Source: UBA1146 sp963854815 (GTDB lineage: Bacteria; Planctomycetota; UBA8108; UBA1146). From it: a stretch of DNA of 17,207 nucleotides. The translations under genes were made by a program, and so were the position numbers. The notes beneath the pieces are model-generated. The model ran no database searches, was not told the DNA's origin, and saw nothing but the letters and a program-made list of their open reading frames with translations. The DNA lies in NCBI GenBank assembly GCA_963854815.1, contig CAWLAN010000055.1, positions 1 through 17,207 on the forward strand. The letters run 5' to 3'. This document shows positions 8,123 to 14,220 of this stretch, piece by piece (the stretch's first letter is position 1; the number at the start of each line of letters is the position of its first letter).

Positions 8123-8515
8123 TTACCCGCTGGCCTCCGATATTCGCGCGGCCAGGGTCGGGAATTCCGCTGCATCAAAGTCACAAGCCGGCGGGATGGG
8201 GAAACTCGCCAGTTCATCGGTTGGAATCAGATGGACATGGACATGAGGAACTTCCCAGCCGACCACGGTGATTACCACCCTCTGGCAACCGGTGGCAGTA
8301 CGGAGTTTCGTTTCCACCGTCCGCACCGCACTCCAGAGTGCCGAGTATTCCGTCTCATCCATGTCGAAGATGTAACTGATTTCTCGTTTCGGAATGACGA
8401 GACAGTGCCCCGGCTGAATCGGACGGATATCAAGGAACGCCAGGTGGTTGTCGTCTTCCCAGACTTTGTGACAGGGAATCTCGCCATCGATGATCGAGGT
8501 GAAAATACTCCCCAT
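8123..8515 (-). CDS. HIT (histidine triad) family nucleotide hydrolase/transferase
   Basis: A 130-residue cytoplasmic protein. The N-terminal SIFTSIIDGEIPCHKVWED segment, the central LDIRPIQPGHCLVIPK and the triad HVHVHLIP (His 91, 93 and 95; 93 is the expected nucleophile) are classic HIT/Hint-like features. Such proteins hydrolyse nucleoside phosphoramidates or dinucleoside polyphosphates. The start at 8515 is chosen because its ATG overlaps the upstream thioesterase stop by one base (TGATG) and has GGAAGGA about 9 bases ahead. An ATG 18 bases earlier would lie ahead of that ribosome-binding site. The C-terminal about 30 residues after the triad are less typical. It is co-transcribed with the thioesterase; no shared pathway is evident. 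The family is confident, the substrate unknown. Confidence 0.92.
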   Translation of the reverse strand: MGSIFTSIIDGEIPCHKVWEDDNHLAFLDIRPIQPGHCLVIPKREISYIFDMDETEYSALWSAVRTVETKLRTATGCQRVVITVVGWEVPHVHVHLIPTDELASFPIPPACDFDAAEFPTLAARISEASG

Positions 8516-8985
8516 CAGGAACAGTCCTTCCAACCCTCGTAACGTGCAATCGTTGCCCGGAAATTCTGGGGTACCTCGATCGGTCTGAAATCCTCATCGA
8601 TGGCGCAGTGGGTAGTGTAACCCAGTGCGACGACTCGATTTTCATTCATGTGGCGGATTCTGAATCCAAAAGTGAATGAACTCTTTCCGATCTCACGGGT
8701 ACAGACATCGATTCTGAGGAGGTCATGCAGTCGTGCAGGTGATTTGAAATCGAGATGGGCTGCGACCACGACATTCTCGAATTCTCGGATCGGCTTGAGA
8801 CCTTCGGCCAGGTCGAGGTTGAGCAGGTAATCGACCCGACCGACCTCGAGGTATGTGAAGTAGTTGCCATGAAACACGATTCCCATGGCGTCAGTCTCCG
8901 GGAGCCTGACCTTGACCTGGGTGTTGAAGTGAAAAGTATCGGCCTCCTGAGGAGTCGATTCCGTTTCCTGTCGAGCTGAATCCAA
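8515..8985 (-). CDS. 4HBT (hotdog-fold) acyl-CoA thioesterase, YbgC/FadM-like
   Basis: A 156-residue hotdog-fold protein predicted to hydrolyse acyl-CoA thioesters in the cytoplasm. The active-site region reads ETDAMGIVFHGNYFTYLEVGR (residues 30-50), matching the 4-hydroxybenzoyl-CoA thioesterase pattern DxxGxVyhxxYxxyfexaR with D32 as the likely catalytic residue. The later VVVAAHLDFKSPARLHDLLRI strand set and a C-terminal CAIDEDFRP segment also fit. The start is a TTG at 8985 preceded by GGAGG four bases upstream. The next in-frame Met lies inside the active-site motif, so a non-ATG start is required. The stop overlaps the HIT start by one base, making a two-gene operon. It runs divergently from the DtxR-type regulator, with 175 bases between the start codons. 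The exact acyl substrate is unknown. Confidence 0.88.
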   Translation of the reverse strand: MDSARQETESTPQEADTFHFNTQVKVRLPETDAMGIVFHGNYFTYLEVGRVDYLLNLDLAEGLKPIREFENVVVAAHLDFKSPARLHDLLRIDVCTREIGKSSFTFGFRIRHMNENRVVALGYTTHCAIDEDFRPIEVPQNFRATIARYEGWKDCS

Positions 8986-9150
8986 GTTGCCTCCAGGCTC
9001 CTTCGCTCAGATGCTATCCCTGCAGGCTGCGCTTGCGGCACCTGAACCGGAAGAACAGATGTTTGAGTTGTTTGTCGCCCCTTCTTCGCCAGTCGTCAAG
9101 CCCGAGGGCAGTCGATGGTGTAGGATCTGGCCAGGCAGAGGGCGATTGTC

Positions 9151-9156
9151 GGGAGG
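9151..9156 (+). promoter_or_regulatory. Ribosome-binding site setting the TTG start of the DtxR-type regulator
   Basis: GGGAGG at 9151-9156 is followed by A, A, C, C and TTG at 9161. The site decides the start. Initiation here gives MPSESEENYL, the standard N-terminus of the DtxR family, whereas the longer frame from 8987 adds 58 residues without family resemblance. Confidence 0.6.
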
Positions 9157-9160
9157 AACC

Positions 9161-9832
9161 TTGCCCAGCGAGTCGGAGGAGAATTACCTGAGAGCCCTGT
9201 GGAAACTCTCTGGAGAACCACAGGAGTGGATCGCTACCGGGAAACTGGCGCATCGGGTGGGAGTCTCGCACCCGTCTGCCACTCGCATGGCTGGACGACT
9301 CGGTGAACAGGGTTGGGTGGAACATGAACCCTACCGTGGTGTTCGCCTGACAAATACAGGACGCGAACTGGCGGTCCAGACGGTACGGCGCCATCGCATC
9401 CTGGAATCCTACATCTCGACGATTCTCGGAGTCCCGTGGGATCGTGTCGATGGGGAAGTGGAGAGGCTGGAGCATGCCGTCAGCGAGGAACTGATCTGCA
9501 GGATGGAAGAGGCGCTCGATTTTCCATCGAGAGATCCTCATGGCTCTCCGATTCCCGATCGCGAAGGCCGACTTCCTGGAAAAATAGAAGAGACCATTTT
9601 GACGGAGGCTCCCATCGCCGTCGAACTCGAGGTAATAAGAGTGATCGATGCTTTGCCGGATGTTCTGAGTTGGCTCGGAGAGCGGGGAGTGACTCCCGGT
9701 TCCAGAATCATCGTCGAAGCACGGGAACCAGGTGGTGGACCGCTGCTGCTGCTGGCGAGCGAAGGTGAGAAACCGGTGGCGATCAGCGGATCTCTGGCGC
9801 AGTCCATCGAGGTCCGGGAAGTGGAGTCCTAA
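9161..9832 (+). CDS. DtxR/MntR-family metal-dependent transcriptional regulator
   Basis: A 223-residue repressor-type protein with the three-domain layout of long DtxR/IdeR proteins. The winged helix-turn-helix is at about 24-63 (IATGKLAHRVGVSHPSATRM, wing ending LTNTGRE). The dimerisation and metal-binding domain is about 70-135, with H78, E82, E101, E104 and H105 at the expected ligand positions (RRHRILE, ERLEHAVSEE). A C-terminal SH3/FeoA-like domain is about 135-223. One oddity: the N-terminal ligand position (Asp8 in Bacillus MntR, Met10 in DtxR) is Asn8 here, and MntR Glu11 is Arg11, so metal preference is unclear. The gene runs tail-to-tail with the metal-uptake operon and the two stop codons overlap (9829-9832), which suggests it regulates that operon. 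The start choice is explained by the site at 9151-9156. Confidence 0.9.
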   Translation: MPSESEENYLRALWKLSGEPQEWIATGKLAHRVGVSHPSATRMAGRLGEQGWVEHEPYRGVRLTNTGRELAVQTVRRHRILESYISTILGVPWDRVDGEVERLEHAVSEELICRMEEALDFPSRDPHGSPIPDREGRLPGKIEETILTEAPIAVELEVIRVIDALPDVLSWLGERGVTPGSRIIVEAREPGGGPLLLLASEGEKPVAISGSLAQSIEVREVES

Positions 9833-11046
9833 CTCGGTTCCGATTCCAGTCCAGTCTCGATCTTGCGCGTGAGATCCTCGTCGAGGTGGTGTTCGATCCT
9901 GTGGGCAGGATCATCGAGGTGGTCCGGGGCGAGACCGAGTCTCTCGGCGGCAAATCTTCGCCACAATCCTCTCTTCTCGAGCAATGCGCGGGCGATCCGC
10001 CTGCCGTCTCCGCGAGGTTTTCCCGCTCGCATGAATCCTCTGATTTGCAGAAGAGAGGTGGCAAGGCCACGGAAGCTGAAGAACTGCGAGGTAGGTGCAG
10101 GGTGGCAGTTCTCTGCGCACAGTTGTGCCTCGGCCAGTAGATCCTCCATGGCAACCTGTAGATTCCATCGCAACCTACGCACGAAGCGAGGGATCACTCC
10201 GCGTCCGGGACCCAGCAGCACGGCACCCATGAGCAGGAAACCGGACGAGGTGGCCATCATGCCGGGAACATTGGTGTTGAGTTGCTCGGCAGAAATGGTC
10301 CCGATGACAGCGGAGAGGAGTCCAGCCAGCGTCGAGACGATCACCATCGAACCCATCCGGTTGCACAGTACGTGCGCGATCGTGGCGGGGACCGCGAGCA
10401 TGGCGATGACCAGCACCGACCCGACCGCCTCGAAGCAAGCGACAGAGGTCACGGCGACCAGTGCCAGCAAACCCTGTTCGAGGGTCTGAACGGGGAGACC
10501 GGTGGATCTGGCCAGGGTTGGATCGAATGCGCAGATCTTCCATTCCTTCCACAGCAGCAACGTGGCGGCGAGATTCAAGATGAGTGCGATCAATACCGGA
10601 ACCAGCGAACGAGGAACCGATCTCCCGAACAACTCGACCTGATCCAGTGGTGCCAGTTCCACCATTCCATGAAGAACGCAGCCCGGATCCAGGTCAACAT
10701 CCCTGGCGAAGATCTCCACCAGGATGATTCCTATTGCAAAGAGACTGGTAAAGACCACACCGAGAGCGGATCCTCCGTCCAGTCCTGCACGGTCGCGCAA
10801 CCACTCTGCCAGGAATGAAACGAGCAGCGCTGCGATCAGAGCACCGACCATCATCGGGAATAGATCTCGCGAACCGGAGATGACAAAGCCCAGCACCAGT
10901 CCCGGAAGAATTCCGTGAGAGATGGCATCCCCCAGCATCGCCCTGCGCCGGAGAACCAGTTGTGGGCCGAGGATCCCGCAGGCTGCCGAAGCGCAGGCTG
11001 CGACCGACAGGATTTCCCAGCCTTCGGGTGAAAGGAGACCGATCAT
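9829..11046 (-). CDS. troD: Metal ABC transporter permease with degenerate DtxR-like C-terminal domain
   Basis: A 405-residue inner-membrane permease of the ABC-3 (TroC/TroD, ZnuB, MntC) family. Residues 1-285 form the transmembrane part, with LRRRAMLGDAISHGILPGL near residues 32-50, the conserved segment that contacts the ATPase, and later LAVPATIAHVL. The typical ABC-3 permease ends near residue 280. Here about 120 residues continue into the cytoplasm. The last part resembles the DtxR dimerisation domain: ALLEKRGLWRRF and RIEHHLDEDLTRKI (383-396) parallel HRLxExF and xxEHxLSxxL. The preceding segment (about 300-350) is only a weak match to the winged helix. The ATG overlaps the upstream permease stop by ATGA, and the stop overlaps the DtxR gene in the opposite direction. 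It is probably paired with the upstream permease as a heterodimer. Metal specificity (Mn, Zn or Fe) cannot be read from the sequence. Confidence 0.87.
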   Translation of the reverse strand: MIGLLSPEGWEILSVAACASAACGILGPQLVLRRRAMLGDAISHGILPGLVLGFVISGSRDLFPMMVGALIAALLVSFLAEWLRDRAGLDGGSALGVVFTSLFAIGIILVEIFARDVDLDPGCVLHGMVELAPLDQVELFGRSVPRSLVPVLIALILNLAATLLLWKEWKICAFDPTLARSTGLPVQTLEQGLLALVAVTSVACFEAVGSVLVIAMLAVPATIAHVLCNRMGSMVIVSTLAGLLSAVIGTISAEQLNTNVPGMMATSSGFLLMGAVLLGPGRGVIPRFVRRLRWNLQVAMEDLLAEAQLCAENCHPAPTSQFFSFRGLATSLLQIRGFMRAGKPRGDGRRIARALLEKRGLWRRFAAERLGLAPDHLDDPAHRIEHHLDEDLTRKIETGLESEPS

Positions 11047-12266
11047 CGTATTGCCTCGCGTAGATCGATCGAACGTTCGAGAGATCGAACCAGTTCTGCA
11101 GGGAGCAACTTCTCGATCTCTTCCTCGTCGAGATCGATGAGATCACGGTCGATGGCGGCCTCGGAAGTGAGCCATTCGCGCCAGATCTGCTGCGACTTGC
11201 GTGCTCTGAGGGCCCGTTTTTTCCCCACAGGCGTCAACTGGAGCCGTTCAGCTTCCTTCGCGACGAATCCTTCCCGGATCGCTCGATTCAGGGCTCTGGG
11301 ACTGGCAGAGACCGAGCCGGCCAGGATCTGATCGGCGGAGAGAGAATATTGATCCCCTTCGCAGGCCACCAGCAATGTGTGAAGAATCCTGCGAACCTCG
11401 CGCTGACGCTTGCGCGACGACCACCGCAGCTTGCGTGCGATCATGCCTCTTTTTGGTGCGGCCAGCAGTGAGAAGGTGAAGAACCCCGTCGCGGCGAGAA
11501 CGATGACCGGCCCTGCAGGCAAATCCGGATAGGAGGAACTGACGATGGTGCCTGTGATTCCCGAGGACGCACCGATGAACGCCGAGATACGAAGGAGTGG
11601 ATCGAATCGATCGGTCCAGAAGCGGGCGGCCGCGGGTGGAATCACCACCAGTGCGGCGGTGAGTACGACTCCGACTGCCGGTAGAGCCAGCACGACGGTT
11701 GCCGCCAGCAACGAGGTCTGTAACAGATCGAGAGCTCCTGTCGCCTGACCCGAGCAACGTCCAAAGAGAGGGTCGAAGCAACTCAGCAGCAGTTCCTTGC
11801 GCAAGACGAAGATCAGCAGGCTCATCACGATGGCAGCGCAGACGAGCACCATCGCCTCCGAGCGAAGCATCCCGGCTGTCCGACCGAGTAGAAGTCCGTC
11901 CAGGCCTGCCGCCGCCGCACCGGGTCCCGATCGCTGGATGATGCCCGACAGAGCGATGCCGGCCCCGAACATAATCCCCAGGATGCAGGCGGTTGCCGAA
12001 TCGCGGCGCACTCTGGTGAAGCGAGGTAAGCGGGAGACGAGAACAGCACCGATCAGGGCGCTCACGAGCGCACCGAACCCGAGCGTCAGTGTCGATCGGC
12101 TACCAGAGAGCAGGAATGCGATACAAACTCCGGGTAGGGTTGCGTGTGCCAGAGCATCCGAGAGCAGGGCACGTCTGCGCAGCAGCATCAGAGCCCCGAC
12201 CAGACCGCAGCAGATCCCCAGTGCCGTGATTCCGACCAGGATGACGATGGTATTGGGGGCGATCAA
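11043..12266 (-). CDS. troC: Metal ABC transporter permease fused to a DtxR-like winged-helix domain (YtgCR-like)
   Basis: A 407-residue protein. Residues 1-280 are an ABC-3 family permease with LRRRALLSDALAHATLPGV (29-47) and later LPAVGVVLTAALVVIPPAAA (195-214). A basic linker (about 278-292) is followed by a cytoplasmic region of about 115 residues. Within it, SADQILAGSVSASPRALNRAI and LQLTPVGKKRA (310-352) follow the recognition-helix and wing pattern of DtxR regulators. Residues 351-395 (QIWREWLTS, EEEIEKLLPAEL) follow the dimerisation helices, but the metal-binding His residues are replaced (Ser/Gln, and EK instead of EH). Chlamydial YtgCR has the same permease-plus-DtxR architecture and is cleaved to release a repressor; whether that happens here is an inference. 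Translation starts at TTG in a TTGA overlap with the ATPase. The downstream permease overlaps by ATGA. Confidence 0.88.
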   Translation of the reverse strand: MIAPNTIVILVGITALGICCGLVGALMLLRRRALLSDALAHATLPGVCIAFLLSGSRSTLTLGFGALVSALIGAVLVSRLPRFTRVRRDSATACILGIMFGAGIALSGIIQRSGPGAAAAGLDGLLLGRTAGMLRSEAMVLVCAAIVMSLLIFVLRKELLLSCFDPLFGRCSGQATGALDLLQTSLLAATVVLALPAVGVVLTAALVVIPPAAARFWTDRFDPLLRISAFIGASSGITGTIVSSSYPDLPAGPVIVLAATGFFTFSLLAAPKRGMIARKLRWSSRKRQREVRRILHTLLVACEGDQYSLSADQILAGSVSASPRALNRAIREGFVAKEAERLQLTPVGKKRALRARKSQQIWREWLTSEAAIDRDLIDLDEEEIEKLLPAELVRSLERSIDLREAIR

Positions 12267-13045
12267 GATCCGCCCCCGCCGGTTCCCGTACGGATCCTGC
12301 GAACTGCTTCCGCAGCTTCATCGAGGAGAGTCAATCGACCGCCGTAGGTTCTGAGCAGATTCTCGCGGGTGAAGATCTCGTCCGTCGGTCCGGAAGCCAC
12401 CAGCCTCAGGTTGAGCAGCAATACGTGATCGAAGAAGTGTTCGATGGTGTGCAGGTCGTGGTGGACGAGAATCACTGTACGGCCGCGTTTTTTCAGATCT
12501 TCCAGCACGCGCCGGATGGCATCCTCTGTCGCTGCATCGACTCCAGCGAACGGTTCGTCCATCAGAAAGATACGCGCATCTTGGGCCAGCGCACGGGCGA
12601 TGAAGACTCGCTGTTGTTGTCCTCCGGAGAGTTCCCCGATTTGTCGGCGATAGAGATCAGCCATCCCCACGGCGTCGAGACATTCCATCGCCCAGTCATG
12701 TTGGGCTTTCCCCGGTCGCCTGAACCAACCGAGTCTTTGGTAGGTTCCCATCATCACCACGTCGAGAACCTCGACCGGGAAATCCCAGTCGACACTCTCA
12801 CGCTGGGGGACGAATCCGATGATCTCGTCGGAATCTTCGATCGGTTTGTCGAAGATCTTCAGCCAGCCACTGGCGGGCTGGATGGTGCCGAGGATCGCCG
12901 ACAGCAGAGTGCTCTTGCCAGCCCCGTTGGGGCCGACGATGGCAGAGAGGGAGCCTTCCGGGATGACGGCATCGATATCCCAGAGCACCGGTTTCTCGCG
13001 GTATGCGACGGTCAGGTCGTGGATTTCCACTGCCGGCTGGATCAT
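12263..13045 (-). CDS. troB: Metal ABC transporter ATP-binding protein
   Basis: A 260-residue cytoplasmic ABC ATPase that should energise import by the two following permeases. Walker A GPNGAGKST is at 38-46, the Q-loop Gln at 81 (FVPQ), the signature LSGGQQQR at 139-146, Walker B IFLMDE at 159-164 and the switch His at 196 (LVHHD). The segment between Q-loop and signature (VDWDFPVEVLDVVMMGTY) is typical of the Mn/Zn/Fe-chelate subfamily (TroB/MntB/ZnuC). The ATG overlaps the binding-protein stop (ATGA, 13042-13045) and the stop overlaps the TTG of the next permease, so the operon is tightly coupled. The C-terminus ends in a glycine-rich run. Family and role are confident; the gene name is by operon analogy. 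Confidence 0.95.
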   Translation of the reverse strand: MIQPAVEIHDLTVAYREKPVLWDIDAVIPEGSLSAIVGPNGAGKSTLLSAILGTIQPASGWLKIFDKPIEDSDEIIGFVPQRESVDWDFPVEVLDVVMMGTYQRLGWFRRPGKAQHDWAMECLDAVGMADLYRRQIGELSGGQQQRVFIARALAQDARIFLMDEPFAGVDAATEDAIRRVLEDLKKRGRTVILVHHDLHTIEHFFDHVLLLNLRLVASGPTDEIFTRENLLRTYGGRLTLLDEAAEAVRRIRTGTGGGGS

Positions 13046-13986
13046 CGGAGCGCCTCCGAGATGACCTGGGCATTGTGAAGCACCATCGATTTCCAGCGAT
13101 CGGCACCGGAGCCCGGGGGACCCGGAGCGTCACTGTAGAGGACACCTCCGATGCGCAGGGGGTGTCCCCTGGCTTCGCATCCCTCGATCAGGGCGCGGAC
13201 GTTTCTCTCCGGGACCGTCGATTCGACGAAGACCGCCGGAACCTTCCTCTCTGTGAGCATCTTGACCAGGGAATTGACCCGCTGGATGGAAGCTTCCGAC
13301 TCGGTGCTGATTCCCTGGATCCCGATCACTTCCAGGCCGTATCGTCTACCGAAATAACCGAACGCATCGTGTGCCGTGACGAGGATCCTGCGTTGTTCGG
13401 GAATGGCGGCCAGCAGTGTCTGCACTTGCTTGTCGAGGAGGATCAGTTCTTGCTCCAGTTGTGAAATCGCGGAGGCGAATCGCGCACCGTTTTCTGGATC
13501 GACCTCTGCAAGGATTTGCTCGATCTCACGAGCGACATCTATCCACAAGGAGATGTCCATCCATAGATGTGGATCAACGGTACCCCGAGAGGTGATGATC
13601 AACCGATGTTCTGAAATCCGTTCGGTGACTGCGAAGGCTCGGCGGATTCGACCATCCCGTGTAGTGCCCCCGGCTCTCGAGAGCACTTCTCCCATGCGAC
13701 CCTCCAGGTGATGGCCATGATAGAGGACCAGATCGGATGCCATGATCTGGCGCACATCGCCGGGCGAAGGCTTGTACAGGTGGGGGTCCACTCCGGGCCC
13801 CATCAAAGTGGTGATTTCGGCATCGGATCCGACGATGTCCGACAGGGGTCCCGAGAGCATCCCCGTGGTGCAGAGGATCCTCATCTTGCCGGTCGCATTG
13901 GTGGAGGCAGTGGAACTGTTCCCGGTACAGCCGCACAAATACAGCAACCCGAGAGCCAGTAACACGACAGATCTACAACTTCTCAT
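13042..13986 (-). CDS. troA: Metal-binding lipoprotein of an ABC transporter (TroA/ZnuA-like)
   Basis: A 314-residue extracytoplasmic substrate-binding protein (cluster A-I, SBP_bac_9 family) that captures Mn, Zn or Fe for the adjacent ABC importer. Start at ATG 13986 gives a lipoprotein signal with hydrophobic core VVLLALGLLYLCGC, lipid attachment at Cys20 and a Ser/Thr-rich linker. Upstream TTG codons would extend the n-region without benefit. The metal ligands align closely with TroA: H69 (GVDPHLYKPSPGD), H140 (VDPHLWMD), H206 (TAHDAFGYF) and D286 (LYSDAPG). The TroA spacing (68, 133, 199, 279) is nearly identical. The His-rich loop of ZnuA is absent, which argues mildly against a strict Zn system. 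It is the first gene of the operon, and the stop overlaps the ATPase start by ATGA. No clear ribosome-binding site is seen. Confidence 0.93.
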   Translation of the reverse strand: MRSCRSVVLLALGLLYLCGCTGNSSTASTNATGKMRILCTTGMLSGPLSDIVGSDAEITTLMGPGVDPHLYKPSPGDVRQIMASDLVLYHGHHLEGRMGEVLSRAGGTTRDGRIRRAFAVTERISEHRLIITSRGTVDPHLWMDISLWIDVAREIEQILAEVDPENGARFASAISQLEQELILLDKQVQTLLAAIPEQRRILVTAHDAFGYFGRRYGLEVIGIQGISTESEASIQRVNSLVKMLTERKVPAVFVESTVPERNVRALIEGCEARGHPLRIGGVLYSDAPGPPGSGADRWKSMVLHNAQVISEALR

Positions 13987-14046
13987 TCGACCATTTTCGA
14001 ACCTGGGATCGAGTGGCACAATCAAATTTTTAACTTGGCGCAATTT

Positions 14047-14052
14047 ATTATT
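14047..14052 (-). promoter_or_regulatory. Candidate -10 element of the metal-uptake operon
   Basis: Read on the minus strand, AATAAT occupies 14052-14047 (5/6 match to TATAAT) in an AT-rich tract about 60 bases upstream of the lipoprotein ATG. No good -35 is present at 16-18 bases, so the promoter call is tentative. It directly abuts the palindrome at 14052-14065. Confidence 0.35.
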
Positions 14053-14065
14053 TAGCCACCGCTAA
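14052..14065. promoter_or_regulatory. TTAGC-CACC-GCTAA palindrome, candidate metalloregulator operator
   Basis: TTAGC (14052-14056) and GCTAA (14061-14065) form a perfect 5-bp inverted repeat around CACC. The TTAG-type half-sites recall the TTAGG arms of DtxR/IdeR operators. The position, just upstream of and touching the candidate -10 for the metal operon, is where a repressor would block transcription. That a DtxR-type protein from this locus binds here is an inference from location and composition. Confidence 0.45.
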
Positions 14066-14205
14066 GAAAAAACCTGCCCGGGACAGACCGTACCCTCGCA
14101 TCGGTACCCTTCATTCCTTACATTCATGACTATCATGACTGACGTTATCCAATGCCCGCCCATATTTCTCCTCGGGTGCCTTGCTGGACCGAGGAGCCGA
14201 GAAAA

Positions 14206-14220
14206 ATGAGGGCTTCATGA
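14206..14220 (+). CDS. Possible four-codon leader ORF (MRAS) coupled to the beta-helix gene
   Basis: ATG at 14206 follows a strong GAGGAG ribosome-binding site (14191-14196) at a 9-base spacing. It encodes only Met-Arg-Ala-Ser before a TGA at 14218-14220, which overlaps the start codon of the beta-helix gene as ATGA. The real gene has only a closer GAGGG (14208-14212, 4-base spacing), so the mini-ORF could deliver ribosomes by re-initiation. It could also be coincidental. Confidence 0.3.
   Translation: MRAS

Noticed and set aside
8987..9160. 58-residue N-terminal extension of the DtxR-type regulator
   Set aside because: The extension does not resemble the family, while the TTG at 9161 has a GGGAGG site and yields the standard SEENYL N-terminus.
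12425..13078. Plus-strand 217-codon frame across the ABC ATPase gene
   Set aside because: It mirrors the ATPase codon by codon in antisense, has no family features, and the ATPase has all ABC motifs.
13042..13986. Calling the transporter specifically zinc (ZnuA) or iron (YtgA)
   Set aside because: Ligands H69/H140/H206/D286 are shared by Mn, Zn and Fe members; lack of a His-rich loop is not decisive.
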